Counted from the first letter of the stretch, positions 1 through 7,365 are shown. The stretch is 19,529 bases of DNA from an uncultured Lysobacterales bacterium (GCA_946886865.1 CAMPJI010000043.1:1-19529); one strand, 5' to 3'. Notes: generated from the letters alone by a model not told the origin. Made by a program: numbers and translations.

Positions 1-5
1 CCCCC

Positions 6-11
6 TACACT
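6..11 (+). promoter_or_regulatory. Candidate -10 element of a leaderless mlaA promoter
   Basis: The hexamer TACACT ends 6 nt before the ATG at 18. With normal -10 geometry, transcription would start on the A of the ATG. No Shine-Dalgarno sequence precedes the start. The same layout occurs before rmuC and the rlmI-like gene in this window. The -35 region lies outside the window and cannot be judged. Confidence 0.4.
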
Positions 12-17
12 GCCCGC

Positions 18-1118
18 ATGCGCCCCCACGCACCCCTTGCCCTCCGCGGCCTGATGCTCCCCCTTGTGCTGCTGACGGCGACCGCCGCGACGGCGCAGGT
101 CATCGACCGTCCGCTGTCGGCCAGGCAGCGCATTGATACGCAGCGCTGCCTGGAGGCGCACGCGGGCGATCGCGATGCGTTCGTACGGTGCGTGCGCGCG
201 CTGGAAGACGGCACCCCGGCCGCCGAGCCGACGACGCCCGGGGCCGGGGACGACCCGGCCCTGGCGCCCGTCACGCCACCCCCGGATGGGCCGGCGCCGC
301 CCACCGGCGACCCCCGCACGCAGGCCGAGCGCGACTTCGACGCGCTGTACGGCACAGGCGGCTACGACCCCGTCGCCGACCCCACCCTGCCCGAGCCCGC
401 CGTGGTCCCCGGCAGCTACGACCCGTGGGAGCGCTACAACCGGCGGATGCACCGCTTCAACAACGCGATCGACCGCACGGTGGCGCGTCCGCTGGCGCGT
501 GCCTATGTCGCGGCCGTGCCGCGGCCGGTCCGGCTGGGCGTGAGCAACTTCTTCAACAACCTCGGCCAGCCGGTGTCGGCGGTGAACGCGTTGCTGCAGG
601 GCAAGCCCAAACAGGCGGCACAGTCGCTGGGGCGGTTCGCGCTCAACACCACACTCGGCATCGGCGGCATCTTCGACCCCGCCAGCGATGCCACGCTGCC
701 CAACCGCAGCGAGGACTTCGGGCAGACGCTCGGCATCTGGGGCTGGGAGCGCTCGCGTTACGTCGAGTTGCCGCTGTTCGGGCCGCGTACGGTGCGCGAC
801 GTGTTCGGCATGGTCGGTGACGCGCCGCTGAGCCCGCTGCGCCAGGTCGGCGACGAGCAGACCCGCATTCCGCTGCAGGGCCTGCAGCTGGTCGACGTGC
901 GCACCCAGCTGCTGTCCACCGACAGCCTGCGCGAAGGCGCCGAGGACGACTACGCGCTGGTGCGCGACGCGTGGATGCAGCGCCGCACGTACCAGATCTT
1001 CGGCGACCGGTTGAACGAAGAGGCCGGCGACGACCTGCCCGACTACCTGCGCGAGGAGAACAACCCGACCGTGCCGGTGGACGCGATTCCGGTGACGCCG
1101 ATGGGCGGCGGGAACTGA
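18..1118 (+). CDS. mlaA: MlaA/VacJ family outer-membrane lipid asymmetry protein
   Basis: MlaA removes mislocalised phospholipids from the outer leaflet of the outer membrane and passes them to MlaC and the MlaFEDB transporter. The 366-residue product has a signal peptide (about 1-26, ending ATA before Gln27) and a Pro-rich linker (about 65-132). The MlaA domain covers about 135-340. It begins YDPWERYNRRMHRFN and includes GVSNFFNNLGQPVSAVN (174-190) and the FDPASD / EDFGQTLG stretch (219-239). E. coli MlaA is about 250 residues and is a lipoprotein. Here there is an extra N-terminal region with two cysteines (44, 58) and no lipobox cysteine at the signal-peptide end, so the protein may be soluble or anchored differently. 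The frame stays open to the window edge, so an upstream start is possible. The TACACT element just before this ATG argues for this start. No other mla gene is in view. Confidence 0.9.
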   Translation: MRPHAPLALRGLMLPLVLLTATAATAQVIDRPLSARQRIDTQRCLEAHAGDRDAFVRCVRALEDGTPAAEPTTPGAGDDPALAPVTPPPDGPAPPTGDPRTQAERDFDALYGTGGYDPVADPTLPEPAVVPGSYDPWERYNRRMHRFNNAIDRTVARPLARAYVAAVPRPVRLGVSNFFNNLGQPVSAVNALLQGKPKQAAQSLGRFALNTTLGIGGIFDPASDATLPNRSEDFGQTLGIWGWERSRYVELPLFGPRTVRDVFGMVGDAPLSPLRQVGDEQTRIPLQGLQLVDVRTQLLSTDSLREGAEDDYALVRDAWMQRRTYQIFGDRLNEEAGDDLPDYLREENNPTVPVDAIPVTPMGGGN

Positions 1119-1175
1119 GGCAGGCGTGGGTGGCGGGCATGTATCGCCCCCACCGGCAAGGTTCCACACCAAACC

Positions 1176-1203
1176 TGTAGGAGCGACTTACGTCGTTCCT
1201 ACA
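1176..1203. repeat. REP-like palindrome between convergent genes
   Basis: Twelve-base arms TGTAGGAGCGAC (1176-1187) and GTCGTTCCTACA (1192-1203) flank a 4-nt loop, with one G:T mismatch. The element sits 57 nt after mlaA and 6 nt before the rmuC stop codon, so it could end transcription from both sides. The motif GTAGGAGCGAC resembles a REP-type repeat common in Xanthomonadaceae and pseudomonads (from recall). There is no T-run on either side. Confidence 0.7.
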
Positions 1204-1209
1204 TAAGAC

Positions 1210-2820
1210 TCAGGAGCCTTCGGATTCATCTTTGCCGATGAGTCGGATTGCGCCCACGGTGTCGTTGTCCGTTCCCGCACTCGCTTCCACTTTGAGTTCC
1301 GGCGTCAGCGCTTTGCGACCGCGGGCGCCGAGCTCGGCAAGGCGGCGCGCGCGCGGAATCACCGCCTGATTCGACTCGCTCAGTCGATTCCTCGCTTTCT
1401 TGAAGGAGTCGCTGGCATCAGACAGCTTCTTACCCACCGCGTCGAAGTCGGAAAGGAAACTCATCAGCGCGTCCAGAACCTTTCCACCGCTATCACTGAT
1501 CGCGATAGCCTCGCGCTGCACCTTGTCACGCGTCCAGAGCCGCTCTACCACCCTCAACAGGGCCATCAGCGTGTTCGGAGAGGCGAACACGACGCGTCGG
1601 TCAAATGCATCAGATTGCAACGCATGATCGGTACCCAAAGCGGCAGACAGCGCGCCCTCGATTGGAATGAATGCAATCGTGACATCCAGCGCCGTGTCAC
1701 CTATCGCTTTGGGATAGTTCTTTTCGCTCAGCTCCTTCATGTGCTGGCGGAGTCCGATAGCGTGGCGGCGCATCGCCTCCTGCTGCTCCCCCGGCCCATC
1801 CGAGTTCATGGCTTCCTGCCAGGCGACCAAATTGACCTTGCTGTCGATCACAACGCAGCGCTCATCGGGCAACCTGACAAGAATGTCCGGTTGCAGGCGC
1901 GCCCCGTCTTCTCCCATCGCAGACTTCTGTCGCTCGTAGTGCACGCCCTCTTCAAGGCCTGACCCACGCAAAACGCTCTCCAGCATTAGTTCACCCCAGT
2001 CACCGCGCACCTTTGAGCTTCCTTTCAGCGCACGCGTGAGGGCGGCGGCTTCGGTTGCCATGTCCTGGTTTAGGCTTTTCAGCTCGGTCACAGCACCCAG
2101 CAGCGTGGCCCGCTCCTTGGCCTCATCCCCATAGAGGGCTTCCACCCGCCCGCGGAACTCGCCGATTCTCTCGGAGAAGGGTTTGAGCAGTGACTCGATG
2201 TCAGCACGCGACTGCAGATTCGCGCGGCTGATATTTCGTTCAAACAACTGCCCTTTTTCCTCAAACACCTTGCCCGCCAACTCGGAAAACGCGCCTGAAA
2301 GCCGTGTCTGAGCTTCCGACAGGAAGGCCTTCATGTCGGTGTTGGCCTGGCGGGCGTGCTCCAAGTGGGCAATGGCCTCGGAATGCTTTGCGTGCAACTG
2401 CCGCAACTCATCTCGCGTCGAAGCCAGCGTGGTTTCGAGGGTTGCGCTGCTGGCGCGCAGCTCAGCCAACGCCTGTTCGCGGTCCTCAAGCGACTGACGA
2501 GCAGAACGGACATCCGAGCGCGCAGCCTCCGCCTCAGTCTGCAGTTGCGACAGCGCTCGCCTGAGCGTGGCAGACTCCTCACGCTCTTCAGTCAGCGCGC
2601 TTTCAAGTACGCCCAACCGTCCATTCAACTGACCGGTCTCCGAAGCCTGCTCGCGCGATCGGACTTGTTCTTCTTGCAGCAACCGGGTTGCCCGATCAAG
2701 TTCGGCGCGCATCGCGGCGTGATCCGGACTGCCTGAAGCCTTTCGCAACAGAACAACCAGCAGCACGATAGCGGCGGCCAAGCCTGCCAGGACGAGGGAA
2801 AGGAGCAGTGTCGAATTCAT
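1210..2820 (-). CDS. rmuC: DNA recombination protein RmuC
   Basis: RmuC is a membrane-anchored, nuclease-fold protein that limits inversions at short inverted repeats in E. coli. The 536-residue product has one N-terminal membrane helix (about 4-25) and a long coiled coil (about 33-160). The conserved RmuC domain covers about 170-480. Visible motifs are VRGDWGELMLESVLRGSGLE (271-290), QPDILVRLPDERCVVIDSKV (310-329) with a PD-(D/E)xK-like Asp/Lys arrangement, and TIAFIPIEGAL (381-391). I chose the ATG at 2820 because the membrane helix follows at once. The 28-residue extension to 2904 would read through the G13 tract and lacks family features. No Shine-Dalgarno sequence precedes 2820, but a TACACT hexamer lies 6 nt upstream. 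Sampled 60-bp lines are 52-58% GC, lower than flanking genes (a sampled line at 8041 is 72%). Confidence 0.93.
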   Translation of the reverse strand: MNSTLLLSLVLAGLAAAIVLLVVLLRKASGSPDHAAMRAELDRATRLLQEEQVRSREQASETGQLNGRLGVLESALTEEREESATLRRALSQLQTEAEAARSDVRSARQSLEDREQALAELRASSATLETTLASTRDELRQLHAKHSEAIAHLEHARQANTDMKAFLSEAQTRLSGAFSELAGKVFEEKGQLFERNISRANLQSRADIESLLKPFSERIGEFRGRVEALYGDEAKERATLLGAVTELKSLNQDMATEAAALTRALKGSSKVRGDWGELMLESVLRGSGLEEGVHYERQKSAMGEDGARLQPDILVRLPDERCVVIDSKVNLVAWQEAMNSDGPGEQQEAMRRHAIGLRQHMKELSEKNYPKAIGDTALDVTIAFIPIEGALSAALGTDHALQSDAFDRRVVFASPNTLMALLRVVERLWTRDKVQREAIAISDSGGKVLDALMSFLSDFDAVGKKLSDASDSFKKARNRLSESNQAVIPRARRLAELGARGRKALTPELKVEASAGTDNDTVGAIRLIGKDESEGS

Positions 2821-2826
2821 GCCGCC

Positions 2827-2832
2827 AGTGTA
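2827..2832 (-). promoter_or_regulatory. Candidate -10 element of a leaderless rmuC promoter
   Basis: On the minus strand TACACT ends exactly 6 nt (GGCGGC) before the rmuC ATG. This puts the predicted transcription start on the start codon. No convincing -35 TTGACA is visible at 17 nt. The G13 tract lies at about -41 to -53 from this start. Confidence 0.45.
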
Positions 2833-2860
2833 GCGGCGCCCGTCGCAGGCGCTGCGATGC

Positions 2861-2873
2861 GGGGGGGGGGGGG
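2861..2873. repeat. Homopolymer tract of 13 G
   Basis: An uninterrupted run of 13 G lies in the 95-bp gap between the divergent rmuC and membrane-protein genes. Measured from the candidate TACACT -10 of the rightward gene, it covers the expected -35/spacer region. G tracts of this length slip during replication and are a known substrate for phase variation. They are also prone to sequencing error, so the exact length should be treated with caution. Confidence 0.9.
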
Positions 2874-2883
2874 CACGTGCCAT

Positions 2884-2889
2884 TACACT
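2884..2889 (+). promoter_or_regulatory. Candidate -10 element for the small membrane protein gene
   Basis: TACACT lies 26 nt before the ATG at 2916. The Shine-Dalgarno-like AAGGA (2903-2907) follows 8 nt before the ATG, so this gene would have a short ordinary leader. The -35 position falls inside the G13 tract, so there is no TTGACA-like box. Confidence 0.35.
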
Positions 2890-2915
2890 AGCTGTCTGCC
2901 TCAAGGACGAGCCCC

Positions 2916-3317
2916 ATGCTGATCGCTTTCGCGGTGTACAGCGCCCTGTTCTTCCTGCTGTTCATGGCCGGACGCTGGGTTCAGATCCGGGACTTCCGCC
3001 ACGACTTGCTGCTCAAAGGCCGGTGGCCCATGACCCGCGAAGTCATCGCAACCTTATGCAGCGTGTTGCTGTTCGTCGCCGCATTGGGACTGGTAACCGG
3101 CACACCGCTACTGCGCAGGTGGTTCTGGGTCGGTTATCTGGCGGTGTCCGTCGGCAGCCTGCTGATGTCAACGCGCTACATCAGAGGCCTGCAAGCCGAA
3201 TACGGCTGCCGTGAAGGCTTGCACAAGTACCTGATCAATACGGCGATGGTGCTGCCGATGGATCTAGGCGTATTTGTTTACGCCTTCATGTCTCCGGAAA
3301 TCTGGAGCGACGCGTAG
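2916..3317 (+). CDS. Small four-helix integral membrane protein, function unknown
   Basis: The product has 133 residues with four predicted membrane helices at about 2-20, 42-60, 68-86 and 107-125, so most of the protein is in the inner membrane. Short charged loops (about 21-41 and 87-106) separate the helices, and a single Cys (98) lies before the last one. I do not recognise a family, and no catalytic motif is evident. The start is supported by AAGGA with 8-nt spacing. The gene is divergent from rmuC and shares its lower GC (two sampled lines are 53%). It has the G13 tract upstream, so its expression may depend on tract length. It is followed by the convergent methyltransferase gene with a 43-nt gap. 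Confidence 0.8.
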   Translation: MLIAFAVYSALFFLLFMAGRWVQIRDFRHDLLLKGRWPMTREVIATLCSVLLFVAALGLVTGTPLLRRWFWVGYLAVSVGSLLMSTRYIRGLQAEYGCREGLHKYLINTAMVLPMDLGVFVYAFMSPEIWSDA

Positions 3318-3360
3318 CGCGGGTAGCGCGGATATCACCGCCATCACTTGATCGCCAATC

Positions 3361-4539
3361 TCAATCCAGCACGCGGCAGAACACCGCCTTCAGATACCGG
3401 CTTTCCTGCACCTGCGCCAGGAACGGGTGGTCCGGACCGGCGCCTGAGACCTTCAGCACCTGCACGGTGCGATTGGAGTAGAACGCCGCGCGCCGGAGCA
3501 TGTCGAGGAACTGCTCCTCGCTGACCAGCCCGGTGCAGGAGAACGTCGCGAACAGGCCACCCGGCTTCACCACGCCCAGCGCCAGTTTGTTCATGTCCAG
3601 GTACTTCTTGAGCGCGGGGATCACCTGCTCGCGATCGCGCGTCATCTTGGCAGGGTCGAGGATCACGACGTCGAACTGCTCGCCGGCGTTGGACGCATCG
3701 CGCAGCCACGGGAAGATGTCGGCCTGCACGAAGCGCGGGCGCACGCCATTGAGCTTGGCGTTGCCCTTGGCGATCTCGATGACGTCGGCGTCGATGTCCA
3801 CGCCGACCACTTCACTGGCACCGCGCACCGCCGAGTACACCGCGAAGCCGCCGGTATTGCAGCACAGGTCCAGCACGCGGCGGCCCTCGACGTGCTGGCT
3901 CAGCCACTGGCGGTTCTCGCGCTGGTCGGCGAAGAAGCCGGTCTTGTGCGCGCCGGCGGGGTCGGCGCGGAACTTCACGCCGTGCTCGGTGATGACGGCC
4001 GGCGCGGCCGGCTCGCTGCCGCGGTAGTCGAACGACTCCTGCTTCTGTACGTGCTCGTCGGCGAAGGCGTGGAAGCGGCAGCCGGGGAACTGCTCGCGCA
4101 GCGCCTCGAAGATCCACTCGCGGTGGCGGAACGCACCGGCGCTGAAGAACTCGACCACCAGCAGGTCCGCGTAGCGGTCCACCACCAGCCCGCTGATGCC
4201 GTCGCCCTCGCTGTGCACCACGCGCCATGCATCGCTGGTGGCGTCGAGTCCGAGCACGTCGCGGCGCAGCTCGACGGCGGCGGCGATCTTGCGCGAGAAC
4301 CAACCGGCATCGACCGGCACGCGGCGGTCGGTCTCCAGCACGCGCACGGCGATGCGCGAATGGCCGTTGTAGAACCCGCGGCCGATCCACTCGCCGTCGA
4401 CGCCGACCACGTCCACGATCGAGCCGGGCTTGGGGCGCTGCGCGGGCTTCTCGACCAGGCGCTGGAAGATCCACGGATGGCTGGATTTCCAGGCGTTCTT
4501 CAGGCGGACGGTGGGGATGGCATCGGGGGACTGATTCAT
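3361..4539 (-). CDS. Class I SAM-dependent rRNA methyltransferase, RlmI/RlmK type
   Basis: The product has 392 residues, close to E. coli RlmI (23S rRNA m5C1962 methyltransferase, 396 residues). An N-terminal PUA domain (about 9-75) includes NAWKSSHPWIFQRLVE. A central domain carries the family signature GAHKTGFFADQREN (197-210). The Rossmann fold follows, with motif I LDLCCNTGG (223-231), VDID (247-250) and motif IV LDPAKMT (294-300). The sequence FSCTG (333-337) supplies the Cys expected of an m5C enzyme. Motif IV reads DPAK where E. coli RlmI reads DPPK. The family is clear but the exact target base is inferred. The ATG at 4539 has no Shine-Dalgarno sequence, and TAGAAT lies 6 nt upstream. 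Confidence 0.88.
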   Translation of the reverse strand: MNQSPDAIPTVRLKNAWKSSHPWIFQRLVEKPAQRPKPGSIVDVVGVDGEWIGRGFYNGHSRIAVRVLETDRRVPVDAGWFSRKIAAAVELRRDVLGLDATSDAWRVVHSEGDGISGLVVDRYADLLVVEFFSAGAFRHREWIFEALREQFPGCRFHAFADEHVQKQESFDYRGSEPAAPAVITEHGVKFRADPAGAHKTGFFADQRENRQWLSQHVEGRRVLDLCCNTGGFAVYSAVRGASEVVGVDIDADVIEIAKGNAKLNGVRPRFVQADIFPWLRDASNAGEQFDVVILDPAKMTRDREQVIPALKKYLDMNKLALGVVKPGGLFATFSCTGLVSEEQFLDMLRRAAFYSNRTVQVLKVSGAGPDHPFLAQVQESRYLKAVFCRVLD

Positions 4540-4545
4540 CGCGCC

Positions 4546-4551
4546 ATTCTA
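4546..4551 (-). promoter_or_regulatory. Candidate -10 element of a leaderless methyltransferase promoter
   Basis: On the minus strand TAGAAT (5 of 6 matches to TATAAT) ends exactly 6 nt (GGCGCG) before the ATG at 4539. There is no Shine-Dalgarno sequence. This is the third gene in the window with the same -10 to ATG distance. No clear -35 box is seen. Confidence 0.5.
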
Positions 4552-4590
4552 CGCGGGGCACTGCTTCAGTCCTTGCGCGGCCTTACTCCA

Positions 4591-4701
4591 TCCCCTGCGG
4601 GCAGGAGAGGGTTGGGGAGGGGTGCCTTTCGCTCGAGGACAGGCCACCCACGCCGCGATCGAAAAGCACCCCTCCCAACCTCCCCTGCATTAGCAGGGCG
4701 A
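4591..4701. repeat. Long imperfect inverted-repeat element
   Basis: Arms at 4601-4635 and 4656-4688 are near-complementary over about 33 bp. The left arm starts GCAGGAGAGGGTTGGGGAGG. The right arm on the other strand reads GCAGGGGAGGTTGGGAGGGG. The loop is 20 nt. TCCCCTGC occurs at 4591-4598 and again at 4681-4688, each followed by a GCAGG partner, so both ends also form small hairpins. The element fills the gap between the divergent methyltransferase and rhomboid genes. It looks like a dispersed intergenic repeat of xanthomonads (recall). It could act as a terminator or as a stable RNA hairpin. Confidence 0.75.
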
Positions 4702-4755
4702 CGAGCCAACGCCTCCGAACCTTGCAATCCCCGCCGGCGCCGCCACACAGGGGCC

Positions 4756-5550
4756 ATGCACCTGCCCGCCGAAGCCGACCCCGTCGATCCCAAGGCCCAG
4801 CGCGCGCGCGACCGGCGTCGCTGGCTGCGCGCGCTCAACCTGAGCCTGGTGGGCGTGCTGGTGGTGTTCGCGGTCTTCGCCGCGCAGGGCGGCATCGACC
4901 TGGACACCTGGGCGGTGCGGCCGCGGTCGATCGACGGTCTGCTGGGCGTGCTGACCGCGCCGCTGCTGCACGGCTCGATCGAACACGTCGCCACCAATGC
5001 CATCGCCCTGCTGATGCTGGGCACGCTGGCCGGCGGCCTGTACCCACGCGCGACCATCTGGGCGCTGCCGCTGATGTGGCTGGGGTCGGGCCTGGGCGCG
5101 TGGTGGCTGGGCGAGGCCGGCAGCCGCCACCTCGGCGCCAGCGGCGTGACCCACGGGCTGATGTTCATGGTGGCCACGCTGGGCCTGCTGCGCCGCGACC
5201 GCCCGGCGGTGGCCGCGGCGATGATCGCGTTCCTGCTGTACGGCGGCATGCTGATGTCGGTGTTGCCACGCGAGGCGGGCATCTCCTGGCAATCGCACCT
5301 GGGCGGGGCCGTGGGGGGCGTCGTGGCCGCGTGGCTGCTGCGTCGCCGCGACCCTCAGGCACCACGCGCGCGCTACAGCTGGGAGGACGAGGAGGACGGC
5401 GTCGACCTGCAGGCGCAGGCCGGCCGCGATGCGCTCGAGCAGCCATCGCCCCATGACGTACCGGTGATCTGGCAGCGGTCGGAGGAACCGCGCGGAACGG
5501 TGTTGGAGTTCCGGCCGCGGGACGGGCGGGGTCGCGACCCGGACGCGTGA
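4756..5550 (+). CDS. Rhomboid family intramembrane serine protease
   Basis: Rhomboids cut membrane proteins within the bilayer using a Ser-His pair. The 264-residue product carries HVATN (77-81) in helix 2, matching the HxxxN oxyanion motif. GASG (127-130) holds the catalytic Ser129, and SHLGG (180-184) holds the catalytic His181. About six hydrophobic segments span 26-196. The tail (about 197-264) is acidic and hydrophilic, with no further membrane segment. I chose the ATG at 4756 because the upstream open frame runs through the repeat element and the antisense of the methyltransferase. The RBS is poor: AGGGG ends 2 nt before the ATG. The substrate is unknown. Confidence 0.88.
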   Translation: MHLPAEADPVDPKAQRARDRRRWLRALNLSLVGVLVVFAVFAAQGGIDLDTWAVRPRSIDGLLGVLTAPLLHGSIEHVATNAIALLMLGTLAGGLYPRATIWALPLMWLGSGLGAWWLGEAGSRHLGASGVTHGLMFMVATLGLLRRDRPAVAAAMIAFLLYGGMLMSVLPREAGISWQSHLGGAVGGVVAAWLLRRRDPQAPRARYSWEDEEDGVDLQAQAGRDALEQPSPHDVPVIWQRSEEPRGTVLEFRPRDGRGRDPDA

Positions 5551-5665
5551 TCCGCACGGTGGTCGATCCCGTTGGCGGCGCGCGGCGATGAGCGCATCCG
5601 TCCGATGTCGAACGCGCACGGGTTTCGCTGCTAGCGTGCCGTGCGTCCCCCGCCACTTGCTCCGC

Positions 5666-7294
5666 ATGCGAACACCCATCCCGCGCACGGCGGCGCTCCT
5701 GGCCGCACTCCTGCTCGCCGCCTGCACCGCGGAGCGCGGCGACGCGCCCGCTTCGGTCTCGGCCGCGCGCATCCGCGCCGACGTGCAGGTGCTGGCCGAC
5801 GACGGCATGCAGGGGCGGATGACGGGGTCACCCGGGTTCGACCGCGCCGCGCGCTACGTCGCGGTGCGCATGCAGCGCATCGGGCTGGAACCGGCGGGCG
5901 AAGGTGGCTGGTTCCAGCGCGTGGCGTTGCTGCAGGCCACGCCGGTCCCGGGCGCGACGGCGGTCGCCGTGCGGCACGGCACGCGCGCGGTGGCGCTGCA
6001 ACCCGGCCGCGACGTGCTGGCCGCGCCCGGCTTCGAGGACGCCGTGGCGCTGGCCGACCTGCCCATGGTGTTCGTCGGCCACGGCGTGCATGCGCCGGAG
6101 CTGGGCGTCGACGATTTTGCCGGGCTCGACTTGCGTGGCAGGGCGGTGCTGCTGCTGGGCGGCGCGCCGGCCCGGTTCGAGCCGGACGTGCGTGCCTACC
6201 TGGCTGCGACCGACACGAAGCTCCGCGCACTCGCCGCCCGCGGCGCGGTGGCTGCAGTATTCCTGCGCTCGCCGCGCGACGAGGCGGCGCTGCCGTGGGC
6301 GCGTCTGGCAGACGTGCTGGCACGGCCAGCCATGCGCCTGGCGGATATGCCGCGGACATCGCTGCGTGCCGTGCTGCACGTGCAGGCCGACGCGGTCGAC
6401 ACGCTGTTGGCCGGCAGCGGCCACACGCTGGCACGGCTCGCATCGGATGCGGAGTCCGGATCCGTGCCGGGGTTCGCGCTGCCCGCCCGGCTCGACCTGG
6501 CCACCGCCTCGCGCATGCAGCCGGTCGGGTCGACCAACGTCGTGGGCCGCCTCCCCGGCAGCGATGCAGGGCACGCGGGCCGGGTCGCGATGACCGCGCA
6601 CCTGGACCACCTCGGCGTGACCGCCGGCGGCGACGACCGGGTCTTCAACGGCGCCGTCGACAACGCGCTCGGCGTCGCGGTGATGCTGGAGGCCGCACGC
6701 CGGATGGCGGCCGCACCGGCGGCGGCGCGCGACACGCTGTTCGTGGCGCTCACGGGCGAGGAACAGGGCCTGCTGGGCGCACAGGCCTTCGCGCAGGCCG
6801 CCAGCCACCATGCACTCATCGCCAACCTCAACCTCGACATGCCGTTGTTGCTGGTGCCCACGCGCGACGTCGGCGTGGCCGGGGCCGAGCGCTCGACACT
6901 GGGCGACCACCTGCGCACGGCGGCCGATGCAATGGACGTGGCGCTGACGCCCGACCCGATGGCCGCGCAGGGCGCGTTCGTGCGCAGCGACCAGTTCGCG
7001 TTCGTACGCCGAGGCGTGCCCGCGCTGTATCTCATGGGCGGCACCGATCCGGCGCATCGCGATGACGACGCCGCCGCCGCGGCCGCGGCGTTCATGCGCG
7101 ACCGCTACCACCGCCCCGGCGACGAGGCCGACCGGCCGATCGCCTGGAACGACGCGGCGCGCCTGGCCGGGCTGGTCGCGCGCACCGCGGCGTCCGTCGC
7201 CGACGCGCCGGAGGCGCCGGCCTGGCACGCCGGCGACTTCTTCGGCGGCCGCTTCGCGCCGGCACCGGCAGTGGGGTCGCCCGCGCCGCCGTGA
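5666..7294 (+). CDS. M28 family zinc metallopeptidase, lipoprotein
   Basis: The product is a 542-residue secreted aminopeptidase-like enzyme, probably lipid-anchored. The signal sequence ends LLAAC with lipobox Cys20. A PA-like insert covers about 130-250, with the conserved segment VFVGHGVHAPELGVDDFAG (135-153). The catalytic M28 domain covers about 290-510. Expected ligands for two Zn are visible: His312 (AHLDHLG), Asp332 (GAVDNALG), the TGEEQG pair Glu365/366, Asp391 (NLDMP) and His482 (YHRPGDE). The ATG at 5666 was chosen because the signal peptide starts there. An upstream frame to 5588 adds an unrelated basic segment. A TAGCGT hexamer at 5632 is a weak -10 candidate. The family takes N-terminal residues or short peptides as substrates; specificity cannot be told. 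Confidence 0.9.
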   Translation: MRTPIPRTAALLAALLLAACTAERGDAPASVSAARIRADVQVLADDGMQGRMTGSPGFDRAARYVAVRMQRIGLEPAGEGGWFQRVALLQATPVPGATAVAVRHGTRAVALQPGRDVLAAPGFEDAVALADLPMVFVGHGVHAPELGVDDFAGLDLRGRAVLLLGGAPARFEPDVRAYLAATDTKLRALAARGAVAAVFLRSPRDEAALPWARLADVLARPAMRLADMPRTSLRAVLHVQADAVDTLLAGSGHTLARLASDAESGSVPGFALPARLDLATASRMQPVGSTNVVGRLPGSDAGHAGRVAMTAHLDHLGVTAGGDDRVFNGAVDNALGVAVMLEAARRMAAAPAAARDTLFVALTGEEQGLLGAQAFAQAASHHALIANLNLDMPLLLVPTRDVGVAGAERSTLGDHLRTAADAMDVALTPDPMAAQGAFVRSDQFAFVRRGVPALYLMGGTDPAHRDDDAAAAAAAFMRDRYHRPGDEADRPIAWNDAARLAGLVARTAASVADAPEAPAWHAGDFFGGRFAPAPAVGSPAPP

Positions 7295-7365
7295 CCTCCC
7301 GGCCATGGCAGCGGCGGGGGGCCCGTGCTATCCCTGCGCTCCCCAACCGACACAGGACCGTCGCC

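Noticed and set aside
2821..2904. 28-residue N-terminal extension of RmuC
   Set aside because: It would translate the G13 tract as Pro residues and adds no conserved sequence; the membrane anchor begins right at the ATG at 2820.
3892..4755. Upstream in-frame extension of the rhomboid gene
   Set aside because: It reads through the antisense of the methyltransferase and the inverted-repeat element; homologous sequence starts after 4756.
5828..7306. 492-residue minus-strand open frame opposite the M28 peptidase
   Set aside because: The plus strand encodes all zinc ligands and a lipobox; the antisense has no motif.
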